Source: JTS-AC122 sp050246015 (GTDB lineage Bacteria; Planctomycetota; Phycisphaerae; Phycisphaerales; UBA1924). Taken from it: 64,000 nucleotides of DNA. Location: the NCBI GenBank assembly GCA_050246015.1, contig JBFWWU010000004.1, positions 181,102-245,101 on the forward strand, given 5' to 3'. How positions within the stretch are numbered: the first letter of the stretch is position 1; the number at the start of each line of letters is the position of its first letter. The position numbers were made by a program, and so were the translations under genes. Under the pieces are notes generated by a model. The model was given only the letters and a program-made list of their open reading frames with translations. It was not told the origin of the DNA and searched no databases. Below are positions 56,336 through 64,000 of the stretch, one piece after another.

Positions 56336-56442
56336 GCTCAGCGACGCCCGCGGCGTCCCCGTGAAGGCACTCGTCGTCGAACTGTGTGCGGATCGAGACA
56401 ACGCCGTTCCGTGCGATTGAGTCAGCCCGCGCCCGTCACGTC

Positions 56443-56448
56443 ATTCTA
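56443..56448 (-). promoter_or_regulatory. Candidate -10 box for PBP2
   Basis: On the minus strand, TAGAAT (56448 to 56443) matches the TATAAT consensus at five of six bases and would place the transcript start near 56436, about 100 bases before ATG 56335. The upstream -35 region is not a clear match. Confidence 0.3.
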
Positions 56449-56500
56449 TCGGTTGCCGGCCGCCGATCCGAACAGAACGCTCGTCATCCCGCCGCACCGC

Positions 56501-57382
56501 TCACACCCGCTTGTCGCGCGTGATCTGTGCGTACGCGTTGTGGTTGTGGATCGACTCGAAGTTCTCCGAGTTGATCGCGTACCAGGTGATCCGGTCCTCG
56601 GCGTCCAGCGTCAGCGCCAGATCGCGGATGATGTCCTCCACGAACTTCGGATTCTCGTACGCGGCTTCCGTCACGTATTTCTCGTCGGGCCGCTTCAGAA
56701 CCGCGTACACCTGCGTCGAAGCCGCCTGCTCGATCATCTTCGCCAGTTCTTCGATCCAGAGGTTTCCCTTGAACCGGACCGCCGCCTCGATGTGGCAGCG
56801 CTGGTTGTGCGCGCCGTACTTGCTGATCTCCTTCGAGCACGGGCACAGGCTCGTCGCCGGCGCGAGCACCTTCATCACGAAGTCGTCCACTTCCCCCGCC
56901 GAGCACTCGAACGCCACCCGGTAGTCCATCATCCCGGGCATCTTCGTTACCGGCGCCAGTTTCGTGATGAAATACGTGAACGTGGCCTCGAAGTGGGCGT
57001 TGGCCGCGTCGAGCCGCTCCCGGATCGCGCGCGCCACCTTCGGGATGCACTCGGGCGTGAGCGCCCGGCTGTATTCGTTCAGCACCTCCAGAAAGCGCGA
57101 CATGTGCGTCCCCTTCTGGTAGTGGGGGAGCGACACATACATGTTGATCGTCGCCACCGTGGTCTGCTCCCCGCCTTCCGGGGTCCGCAGGCACATTGGG
57201 TAGGTGACGTTCTTCACGCCCACCTTGTCGATCGGCACCTGGCGCGTATCTCGGCTGCCCTGCACGTCCGGCATCGGCCGCCGAGCGCCGGCGTGCGGCG
57301 CGGTCACTGGAACGTCTTCGCTGATCGGCATGCCAGCGGATTCGTTCTCCGACGCTGCTTGGATTCCGTTCTTTTTCGGCAT
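56501..57382 (-). CDS. folE2: GTP cyclohydrolase FolE2 (type IB)
   Basis: The enzyme opens GTP in folate and, in many bacteria, queuosine synthesis; type IB enzymes use varied metals. The 293-residue product has the FolE2 metal site CPCSKEIS and the family stretches HMSRFLEVLNEYS, PGMMDYRVAFECSAGE and the C-terminal SENFESIHNHNAYAQI. The start, ATG 57382, gives a short extra N-terminus of about 40 residues. It is not clustered with other folate or queuosine genes. Confidence 0.92.
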   Translation of the reverse strand: MPKKNGIQAASENESAGMPISEDVPVTAPHAGARRPMPDVQGSRDTRQVPIDKVGVKNVTYPMCLRTPEGGEQTTVATINMYVSLPHYQKGTHMSRFLEVLNEYSRALTPECIPKVARAIRERLDAANAHFEATFTYFITKLAPVTKMPGMMDYRVAFECSAGEVDDFVMKVLAPATSLCPCSKEISKYGAHNQRCHIEAAVRFKGNLWIEELAKMIEQAASTQVYAVLKRPDEKYVTEAAYENPKFVEDIIRDLALTLDAEDRITWYAINSENFESIHNHNAYAQITRDKRV

Positions 57383-57592
57383 TGAACAATGGTAGGAAAG
57401 CACGCCCATTCGATTCACCACTCGGGACCCGGTTTCGCGCCGATTGCACCAACCTGGAATCTCCCGGTTCGATCGCGCCGGCGTGTCAGGATTCACCCCT
57501 CTTTGGCGGTTGATGAGCGTCCAAACGCGGGGCATACCATCTCCCGCGGGGGCCGTTCGGGGGCGATTCAGATCCTTTCAGGAGTTCGTTCA

Positions 57593-57961
57593 ATGCGCAC
57601 CCGCCTTGTTCGAGTTGCTTCGACCGCCGCGCTGCTGCTGGCGAGCGTCTGCGTCGCGGGCTGCAAGACCGGCTACTCCGCGTACATCAATAACAACACG
57701 TCCCAGCCCGTCATCGCCAAACTCATCGACACGCGCGCCAAGCAGTTGCTCGCGTCGGACCGGATCGGCCCCAACAGCAAGACCGCCCTTGAAGTCGGGC
57801 AGATCCCCGAGGGGAACGAGGTCATCCTCGAGGTGGATAACCAGGGGAACCCGGGCTACCCGCCGACGCTGAGGTTGCTCCCCGGGCGCACCGTGGTCAA
57901 CGTCGTGGAGGAATCCCAGACTGCGCGCGCCAAGATCCACCTGGAAGTGGTTCCCCGCTGA
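57593..57961 (+). CDS. Small lipoprotein
   Basis: A 122-residue protein with signal peptide and lipobox VAGC (Cys near residue 24), followed by a beta-rich domain: NNTSQPVIAKLIDT and a central EVILEVDNQGNPGYPPTLR. No family is recognised. It should be anchored to the outer or inner membrane. CAGGAG nine bases before ATG 57593 supports the start. miaA follows on the same strand after 32 bases. Confidence 0.75.
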   Translation: MRTRLVRVASTAALLLASVCVAGCKTGYSAYINNNTSQPVIAKLIDTRAKQLLASDRIGPNSKTALEVGQIPEGNEVILEVDNQGNPGYPPTLRLLPGRTVVNVVEESQTARAKIHLEVVPR

Positions 57962-57993
57962 GTCGCTTAGCCGGCGGGACCGAGGCACAAACC

Positions 57994-58980
57994 GTGAGCG
58001 ACGCTTCGGGCGTGAACTCGAAACAGGTCGAGAGGTTCCCGGTCATCATCGGCGCGACCGCGAGCGGGAAGTCCGCGCTGGCGGTGGAGGTGGCGCGGAG
58101 GCTGATGGACCAGACGGGCCGACCGGGCGAGGTGATCACCGCGGACTCGATCCAGATCTACCGAGGCCTGGACATCGGGTCGGCCAAGCCGACGCGCGAT
58201 GAGCGGGCCGACGTGGCGCACCATCTGATCGACATCGTGGAGCCGACGGAGCGGTTCAGCGTGGACGCCTGGCTGCAGCGGGCCGAGGGCGCGGTGGCGG
58301 ACGTGCGGGCGCGCGGGGGCGTGCCCATCATCGCGGGCGGCACGCACCTGTACATCATGGCGTTCCTCGAAGGGCTTTTCGACGGGCCGGAGCCCGATCC
58401 GGGGCTGCGCGCCGAACTGACCGCGATGGATCCGGCGCAGCGCCGCCGGGAACTGGAACGGGTCGATCCTCTCGCGGCGGGACGCATCCACGCCAACGAC
58501 GTCCGCCGGACGGTGAGAGCGCTGGAGGTGTACCGGCAGACCGGCACGGCGCTGAGCGAGCATCAGCGTCAGTGGGACCGGGGGCGCGGGCGGCGCGACT
58601 GTGCCGTCTTCGGGGTCGAGTGGCCGGTGGAGGCTCTCAACCGCCGCATCAATGCGCGGGTGAAGCAGATGATCGGGCGGGGCCTGGTGACGGAGGCGCG
58701 AGCCCTGTACGACGCGGGCAGGCTCGGCCCCCAGGCGAGCGAAGCGCTGGGGTATAAGCAACTGATCGACTACTTCGAGCGGCGACGGACGCTCGGGGAG
58801 GTGATCGAAGAGATCAAGATCCAGACGCGCCGGTTCGCGAAGAACCAGCGGACGTGGATGCGCCGACTGCGCGCGTCGCTCGACTCCTCGGGCGCGGCAG
58901 AATCGGAATGGTTTGACGCCGAGAAGATCGGTGTTTCCGAGATGGCCGATCGCGTCGTGTCGGTGTGCCGAGGTAGGTGA
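57994..58980 (+). CDS. miaA: tRNA dimethylallyltransferase MiaA
   Basis: MiaA adds an isopentenyl group to A37 of tRNAs reading UNN codons. The P-loop is GATASGKSALAVEVARR and the substrate-binding block TADSIQIYRGLDIGSAKPT (about residues 17-67 together). The later ITWDRTS-type region is replaced by WDRGRGRRDC, and QTRRFAKNQRTWMR near the C-terminus matches family. Length 328 fits. GTG 57994 is the start. Confidence 0.95.
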   Translation: MSDASGVNSKQVERFPVIIGATASGKSALAVEVARRLMDQTGRPGEVITADSIQIYRGLDIGSAKPTRDERADVAHHLIDIVEPTERFSVDAWLQRAEGAVADVRARGGVPIIAGGTHLYIMAFLEGLFDGPEPDPGLRAELTAMDPAQRRRELERVDPLAAGRIHANDVRRTVRALEVYRQTGTALSEHQRQWDRGRGRRDCAVFGVEWPVEALNRRINARVKQMIGRGLVTEARALYDAGRLGPQASEALGYKQLIDYFERRRTLGEVIEEIKIQTRRFAKNQRTWMRRLRASLDSSGAAESEWFDAEKIGVSEMADRVVSVCRGR

Positions 58981-59036
58981 AGCCAAGCACGTCGCAAGCA
59001 CCAGCTCGGGGCATTGACAAGCAGCGAACGGCTCGG

Positions 59037-59071
59037 GGTGTTCGCATGACGTCAGCACGGGTGTGAACACC
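59037..59071 (+). other. Inverted repeat downstream of miaA
   Basis: GGTGTTC and GAACACC form a 7-bp stem with a 21-base loop; a TTCATGATTTTC stretch follows. The long loop makes it a weak terminator candidate; it lies 56-91 bases past the miaA stop. Confidence 0.3.
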
Positions 59072-59188
59072 TTCATGATTTTCTCACCACTTCCTACGAC
59101 GTGAACCGTAGAAGAAAGCAGGGGCGCCGGCGCCGCGACGCGGCCCGCGCGGCAACGTGGGCCGGCATGCACACCATGGGAGGCCGAC

Positions 59189-59668
59189 ATGAACGAGCAG
59201 CACATCGAGCCTGTGACCCCGCCGCACACGCACCGATCATCCGGCGGGGAGCCGGGGAAGGCGGCGCCGGAGCCGGGCGTGCATGAAGCCGCCGAGCAAG
59301 TTCTGCACGCCTCGCATATTCCGCAGCGTGCCACGCGCGACCCCGAGGTCGTCGAAGCGGTCGAGCACGAGGTGATGAGCGTTGCGTCGCCCGACGGCCG
59401 GGCGCCCGACGAGAGTTCAAGACGGTACGGACGGGTGATGTTTCTTTCGCTGGGGCTCGGCTCGCTGCTGATCGGCGCGATCCTGATCATCGTGCTGGTG
59501 GGCGGGTGGTACGCCTTGGCCGCGGCGTCGATCTACGTGTTCCTGCTGATTGTGGCGGGGATGCCGGTGTGGGGCGCGGGGATCCTGCGGCGTCAGGAAG
59601 AGTCCGATGTGCACAAGGAAGTGGTGACGGAGATGCGACAGATGCGCCGTCATGCACACAATCGGTAG
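59189..59668 (+). CDS. Two-TM membrane protein
   Basis: A 159-residue protein with a disordered, charged N-terminal half containing several His and Glu residues, then two hydrophobic segments (VMFLSLGLGSLLIGAILIIVLV and ALAAASIYVFLLIVAGMPVWG) and a charged C-terminal tail. No family is recognised. ATG 59189 is preceded by GGGAGG at a suitable distance. Confidence 0.6.
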   Translation: MNEQHIEPVTPPHTHRSSGGEPGKAAPEPGVHEAAEQVLHASHIPQRATRDPEVVEAVEHEVMSVASPDGRAPDESSRRYGRVMFLSLGLGSLLIGAILIIVLVGGWYALAAASIYVFLLIVAGMPVWGAGILRRQEESDVHKEVVTEMRQMRRHAHNR

Positions 59669-59715
59669 AAGCCGGCACGCGCGCGGCTGGGGAGTGCCGC
59701 TTCTATACTGCACAC

Positions 59716-60468
59716 ATGCTCCTGACGGACAGCAACGACGGGATCACGTCGATTCGTTTTGATCGTGCCGAGAAGCGCAACGCGTTGACGCCCGACATGC
59801 TTGCGGCACTGCGGGATGCCGTGGCGGCGGCGTCGGTCGCCAGTCGGGTGATCGTGCTGGGCGGCGAAGGGGAGTCGTTCTGCGCGGGCTTTGACCTTTC
59901 GCTGTGCCGGGGGAACGAGCGAGGGTTGGATGATCTGCTGCGGGGGCTGTTCGACGCGGTGGCGGCGCTGCGCCGCTCGCCATGCCCGGTTGTCGTGGCG
60001 GCGCACGGCGCCGCGATCGCGGGCGGCTGCGCGCTGCTGGGCGGCGCTGATTTCGTGATCACCAACTCCGGCGCGAAGTTCGGCTACCCCGTGGTGCGGC
60101 TCGGGATCAGCCCGGCGGTGACGGCCCCGTTCTTGCGGGAGTTCGCCGGGGACGGGGGAGCGCGGGCGCTGCTGCTCGAAGGGCTCATCATTACGGGCCA
60201 TGATGCCTGGCAGATCGGGCTCGCGAGCGACTGTGTTGATCAGGCCCAAGACGTGTGGCCCCGAGCGGAGCAGATCGCGCGCGGCCTGGCGGCCAAACCC
60301 GCGCCGGGCCTTCGCGCGACGCGGCGCTGGCTTGACGAACTCTCGCAGGCCGAACTGACGAATCGTGCGCCCACGATGACCGAGCGGGCCGGTCTGGAGG
60401 CCTCCCTGTCGGTGGCAGGCAACGCCGAGAGTCGCGCTCGACTCGCCAGGCTCTGGGAGAAGCCGTGA
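59716..60468 (+). CDS. Enoyl-CoA hydratase/isomerase family protein
   Basis: A 250-residue crotonase-fold protein. The early FDRAEKRNALTPDML block and the oxyanion-hole stretch EGESFCAGFDLSLC are typical, followed by the second oxyanion-hole block AHGAAIAGGCALLGGADFVI. Such enzymes hydrate or isomerise acyl-CoA, and the substrate is not known. TATACT at 59704-59709 lies seven bases before ATG 59716, so the message may be leaderless; no ribosome site is seen. Confidence 0.88.
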   Translation: MLLTDSNDGITSIRFDRAEKRNALTPDMLAALRDAVAAASVASRVIVLGGEGESFCAGFDLSLCRGNERGLDDLLRGLFDAVAALRRSPCPVVVAAHGAAIAGGCALLGGADFVITNSGAKFGYPVVRLGISPAVTAPFLREFAGDGGARALLLEGLIITGHDAWQIGLASDCVDQAQDVWPRAEQIARGLAAKPAPGLRATRRWLDELSQAELTNRAPTMTERAGLEASLSVAGNAESRARLARLWEKP

Positions 60469-60531
60469 CCGGGCTGGGGGCGGGGCACCGGGGACCGGAT
60501 TGTCACTGACCGATTCCGGTAAGGCCGAGAG

Positions 60532-60819
60532 ATGACGCATCGGCTCTCCCAACGTGCAGCCCGGGCCGCAATGCAGATGCAAGGGCTTGTGCAAGCACTC
60601 AAGGCGGATGCTCTCTCGCTCGCGGCGTGGCAAGTGGGAATGTATGGCTTGATGGCCCTGGCGCAGTTTGTGTTGTTTGGGTCGATCTGGGAAGTCAGAG
60701 TGACACCGGCGATGCCTGCATTCTGGTTTACTATGCAAATTGCGATGTTGGCGTGGTTTGCGACGTCATATCCCGTAAACTGGTGGCTGATTCGATCTGG
60801 AATCAAAGAGAGGATGTAA
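60532..60819 (+). CDS. Small DUF4396-like membrane protein
   Basis: A 95-residue protein with two hydrophobic segments. The C-terminal part, FWFTMQIAMLAWFATSYPVNWWLIRSGIKERM, is the DUF4396 pattern (membrane proteins of unknown function). The N-terminal 30 residues are basic and probably cytoplasmic. It is a short form of the family. It follows the enoyl-CoA hydratase gene by 63 bases on the same strand. Confidence 0.65.
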   Translation: MTHRLSQRAARAAMQMQGLVQALKADALSLAAWQVGMYGLMALAQFVLFGSIWEVRVTPAMPAFWFTMQIAMLAWFATSYPVNWWLIRSGIKERM

Positions 60820-60965
60820 TCCCGGGGCCTGCGGAGGGCAAAGGCTCGATTTCTGTGGGCCAATCGAGGCGAGAAAGAGCGCGAAGGGGTGTTTCGATTC
60901 AAAAAACTGTTTCTCGATCGAGTTCCGCGCCGAGATTTCGACTTCCTTAATTTGGTGTATCCGGC

Positions 60966-60995
60966 TTGACTCAGGCCGCCCGATCTTCGTATGAA
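60966..60995 (+). promoter_or_regulatory. Candidate promoter of topA
   Basis: TTGACT (60966-60971) and TATGAA (60990-60995) are separated by 18 bases, about 45 bases before ATG 61040. The surrounding gap is the most AT-rich in this part of the window. Confidence 0.35.
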
Positions 60996-61039
60996 CGGGG
61001 GACGGGCTTCGAGCGTATACCAAACAAGACCTTACTACA

Positions 61040-63862
61040 ATGGCAAAGCCTGCGACGAAAACTCGAAAGAAGGCGCCCACGAGCGATGGGCGGGGGATCC
61101 CGGAGACCAAGAAGGGGTCGAATGGTCATCGGGCCGCGTCGCAGAACGCTTCGGGGAAGCAACTCGTGATCGTCGAGTCACCATCCAAGGCCAAGACGAT
61201 CAACAAGTACCTGGGCAGTGATTACGTGGTGATGGCGAGCATCGGGCACGTGCGAGACCTGCCGAGCAAGAACCCCAAGGGGGTGAAGGCGCCGGTGCCG
61301 GGGGTGGACCTGGAGAACGACTTCACTCCGACGTACGAGGTGATGTCGGGGAAAGCGAAGCAGATATCGGAGCTCAAGAAGGCGGCAAAGAGCGCGTCGC
61401 AGATCTGGTTCGCGACGGACCTTGACCGTGAGGGCGAGGCGATCGCGTGGCACTTGTCAGAGGAACTGGGGATTCGCCCGGAGCACGCCAAGCGGGTGAT
61501 CTTCAGCGCCATCACGAAGGACGAGATCCAGCGCGCGTTCTCGAACCCGCACCAGATCGACATGGACCGGGTGAACGCGCAGCAGGCGCGGCGGGTACTG
61601 GACCGGATCGTGGGGTACCAGGTGTCGCCGCTGCTGTGGAAGAAGGTGGCCAGGGGGCTCAGCGCGGGCCGGGTGCAATCGGTGGCGGTGAGGCTGATCG
61701 TGGAGCGGGAGCGGCACATCCGGGCGTTCGTGCCGGACGAGTACTGGACGATCGACGGCGCGTTTGCGTTGAACGAGGCGGATGCGCGGCGCCTGGGCGA
61801 GGAGTGGGGACGGTTCATGTCGAGGCGGGATGAGAAAGGGAACCCACCGACGCTGAAGATGCAGGCGGAGTGGATGAACGAGCACGGGGGGATCCGGGCG
61901 CAGCTCGTGGAACTGGGGGGCAAGAAGTTCGACCCGCGGACCGAGGTGGACGCGGTGATCGGTCCGATGGACGACTTTTCGCCCGATGGGATCGCGGCGC
62001 GGCTGGACAAGGCGGCCAAGGCGTTCGCGGTGTTCACGAGCCACGACTTGACGCCCGAGGTATGCCACGCGGCGGAGATGTCGGGGCTGACGCAGATCAA
62101 GGGGCGGGTGAGGGACACCTTCGGGGAGGGGGCGGGGAAGGGGCCGGCGCGGTGGGTCCGGACGGTGGGGGGCGTGGTGGATCCGTCGGTGGAGTACCGG
62201 ATCTCGTCGATCGAGACCAAGCGGACGACAACGCGTCCGCCGGCGCCGTTCATCACGTCCACGCTTCAGCAGGCGGCGTCGTCGCGGTTGGGGTTCGCGG
62301 CGCGGCGGACGATGCAGACGGCGCAGCAGCTCTACGAGGGGATCGAGATTCCGGGCGAGGGGCCCGTCGGGCTGATTACGTACATGCGCACGGACTCGAC
62401 GCACCTGTCGGGGGCGGCGCTGGAGATGGCCAGGGGGCACATCGGCAAGCACTTCGGGGCGAACTATCTGCCGGAGAAGCCGAACTTTTTTTCATCGAGC
62501 AACAAGGCGGCGCAGGAAGCGCACGAGGCGATCCGCCCGACGTCGCTGGACTATCCGCCCTCGCGGGTGCGAGGGGCGCTGAGGCCGGATCAGTTCCGGC
62601 TGTACACGCTGATCTGGGAGCGGTTCCTGGCGTGCCAGATGACGCCGGCGCAGTGGGACGCCACGGCGGTCATGATCACGGGAGGGACGAACCCGGCGAT
62701 GCAGGCGACGTTCCGGGCGACGGGGCGCGTGCTGGTCTTCGATGGATTCTACAAGGTGCTGGGCGTCCCGAAGTCCGCTGACGAGCAGAACCTCCCGCCG
62801 CTCAAGCAGGGGCAGACGCTGAACCCGCTGGTGATCGACCCGGCGCAGCGATTCACCTCCCCGCCGGCGAGGTATTCCGAGGCGTCGCTCATCAAGACGC
62901 TCGAATCGGAGGGGATCGGCCGGCCGTCGACGTACGCGTCGATCATCCAGGTGATTCAGGACCGCAAGTACGTGGAGCAGGTGCAGCGGCGGTTCTTTGC
63001 GACCGACCTGGGCGAGGTGGTGACGGACAAACTGATCGAGGCGTTCCCGACGATCATGGACGTCGGGTATACGCGGGACATGGAGGCGGAACTCGACAAG
63101 GTCGAGGAGGACCACCTCGACTGGGTTCAGATGCTCCACCGGTTCTACGGTCCGTTCAGGGACGCGCTGGAGCACGCCGGCGACAACCTCAAGCACGCCA
63201 AGGCGGAGACGCGTCCCGCGCCGGCGGAGTACACATGCCAGAAGTGCGGGAGCGGGCTGGTGTACCGCTTTGGGAAGAACGGGCGGTTCCTGTCGTGCGC
63301 GAGGTATCCGGCGTGTGACTACGCGTGTCCGGTGGATCGCGACGGCAAGCCGCGGCCTGCGATGCACGCGAACGTGGCGTGTCCCAAGTGCGGCGGAGCG
63401 ATGATGAAGCGTACGGGCCGGTTCGGTGTGTTCCTGGGGTGTCTGCGCTACGGGGACAAGGAGAACCCGTGCGACGGGATCCTGAACGTGGACAAGAAGG
63501 GGCACGTGGTGGCGCCGAGCATGCCGCCGGTGGTGACGGATCTGAAGTGTGAGAAGTGCGGGAGCCCGATGAACCTGCGCAGCGGGATCCGGGGGCCGTG
63601 GCTGGGATGTTCGGGGTTCCCCAAGTGTCGGGGACGGATGGCGTGGACGAAGGTGGAGGAAGCGACGCAGAAGCGGCTGTTTGCGGAACTCGAGGCGCAC
63701 GAGAAGGCGCATCCGATCCCGATCATCCGGACGCTGGACGGAGTCGCGCTGACGGATTCCAAGGGCAAGCCGCTGCCGAGCGCGCCGACGGTGAGCGTGC
63801 TGGCGGGTGAGGATTCGGCCGAGCCGAGCGGCGCGGACGAACTGGCGGATGCGTCGGTGTGA
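61040..63862 (+). CDS. topA: DNA topoisomerase I (type IA)
   Basis: TopA relaxes negative supercoils. The TOPRIM domain has VIVESPSKAKTI (Glu about 46) and ATDLDREGEAIAW. The catalytic Tyr is Y448 in ITYMRTDSTH. The C-terminal part has three topoisomerase zinc-ribbon domains, each beginning with a Cys-x-x-Cys pair (CQKCGSG, CPKCGGA, CEKCGSP), then a short charged tail. There is a charged, low-complexity N-terminal extension of about 40 residues. At 940 residues it is near the usual length. ATG 61040 has only a weak ribosome site. Confidence 0.97.
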   Translation: MAKPATKTRKKAPTSDGRGIPETKKGSNGHRAASQNASGKQLVIVESPSKAKTINKYLGSDYVVMASIGHVRDLPSKNPKGVKAPVPGVDLENDFTPTYEVMSGKAKQISELKKAAKSASQIWFATDLDREGEAIAWHLSEELGIRPEHAKRVIFSAITKDEIQRAFSNPHQIDMDRVNAQQARRVLDRIVGYQVSPLLWKKVARGLSAGRVQSVAVRLIVERERHIRAFVPDEYWTIDGAFALNEADARRLGEEWGRFMSRRDEKGNPPTLKMQAEWMNEHGGIRAQLVELGGKKFDPRTEVDAVIGPMDDFSPDGIAARLDKAAKAFAVFTSHDLTPEVCHAAEMSGLTQIKGRVRDTFGEGAGKGPARWVRTVGGVVDPSVEYRISSIETKRTTTRPPAPFITSTLQQAASSRLGFAARRTMQTAQQLYEGIEIPGEGPVGLITYMRTDSTHLSGAALEMARGHIGKHFGANYLPEKPNFFSSSNKAAQEAHEAIRPTSLDYPPSRVRGALRPDQFRLYTLIWERFLACQMTPAQWDATAVMITGGTNPAMQATFRATGRVLVFDGFYKVLGVPKSADEQNLPPLKQGQTLNPLVIDPAQRFTSPPARYSEASLIKTLESEGIGRPSTYASIIQVIQDRKYVEQVQRRFFATDLGEVVTDKLIEAFPTIMDVGYTRDMEAELDKVEEDHLDWVQMLHRFYGPFRDALEHAGDNLKHAKAETRPAPAEYTCQKCGSGLVYRFGKNGRFLSCARYPACDYACPVDRDGKPRPAMHANVACPKCGGAMMKRTGRFGVFLGCLRYGDKENPCDGILNVDKKGHVVAPSMPPVVTDLKCEKCGSPMNLRSGIRGPWLGCSGFPKCRGRMAWTKVEEATQKRLFAELEAHEKAHPIPIIRTLDGVALTDSKGKPLPSAPTVSVLAGEDSAEPSGADELADASV

Positions 63863-63900
63863 AATGGGCGCCGGGTCAATCGGCCGCGGGGAGATATGAC

Positions 63901-63999
63901 TCAGCGGCGAGGAGTGCGGGCGTATCCCCGGCGCGGCACCTGGACCGCCGCGCCGAGATCGGCGGGGTCGCGGTCGACGCGAGTGGCATGCCAGCCTTT
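63901..63999 (-). CDS. C-terminal end of an unidentified protein (partial)
   Basis: The last 33 codons of a minus-strand frame enter from beyond the window and end at TGA (63903-63901). The third codon positions are strongly GC-biased and the translation reads GWHATRVDRDPADLGAAVQVP then a basic tail. This is too short to identify; it converges on topA with a 38-base gap. Confidence 0.4.
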   Translation of the reverse strand, partial: KGWHATRVDRDPADLGAAVQVPRRGYARTPRR

Positions 64000-64000
64000 G

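Noticed and set aside
54635..57385. Plus-strand open frame (916 codons) over PBP2 and folE2
   Set aside because: Opposite to two genes with full catalytic motifs; its translation is Arg-, Pro- and His-rich.

Overview
The window is GC-rich, densely coded chromosomal DNA from a planctomycete, most likely a member of the Phycisphaerae. Three things point there. Two secreted proteins end in paired EF-hand-like repeats finishing in Gly-Cys (GC-type dockerin). A flagellar rod and ring cluster is present, and many accessory proteins have no clear relatives I can name. I see no tRNA, rRNA, insertion sequence, phage gene or CRISPR array. The content is mostly housekeeping genes with several accessory clusters.

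Layout. Positions 1-1163 hold the end of an NAD(P)H-hydrate epimerase gene and a bifunctional nuclease gene. Positions 1428-5280 are a flagellar operon, flgF-flgG-flgA-flgH, with a possible small leading ORF and a sigma-54-like promoter. Positions 5305-7195 carry three poorly known genes. Positions 7225-19956 are metabolic and housekeeping genes: purF, a DUF4287/DUF5655 protein, two HAD hydrolases, a MATE exporter, a dockerin protein, leuS, an AhpD-like protein, der and an FAH-family enzyme. Positions 19980-25429 (minus) look like one operon in the order pilin-like protein, histidine kinase, NtrC-type regulator, dockerin protein. Positions 25647-31005 (minus) hold a second two-component pair and a VIT/vWA protein. 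A peroxiredoxin, prmC, an orphan DNA methyltransferase and an orphan peptide-binding protein follow.

Positions 35695-41117 are a manganese-type uptake locus. A DtxR/MntR repressor is divergent from a binding protein, an ATPase and two permeases. The promoter between them has a perfect inverted repeat over its -10 region, and both permeases carry a C-terminal tail resembling the DtxR dimerization domain. Next come a large M48 peptidase, a PilB/GspE ATPase, a UbiA-type prenyltransferase and an isocitrate dehydrogenase-like enzyme. A DevBCA-like exporter and an orphan amino-acid-binding lipoprotein follow. The right end has an SRPBCC protein, an AtpZ-like protein, PBP2, FolE2, a small lipoprotein, miaA, small membrane proteins, an enoyl-CoA hydratase-like protein and topA.

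All identifications come from reading motifs in the translated sequence; no database search was run. Start codons were chosen by Shine-Dalgarno spacing and domain limits.
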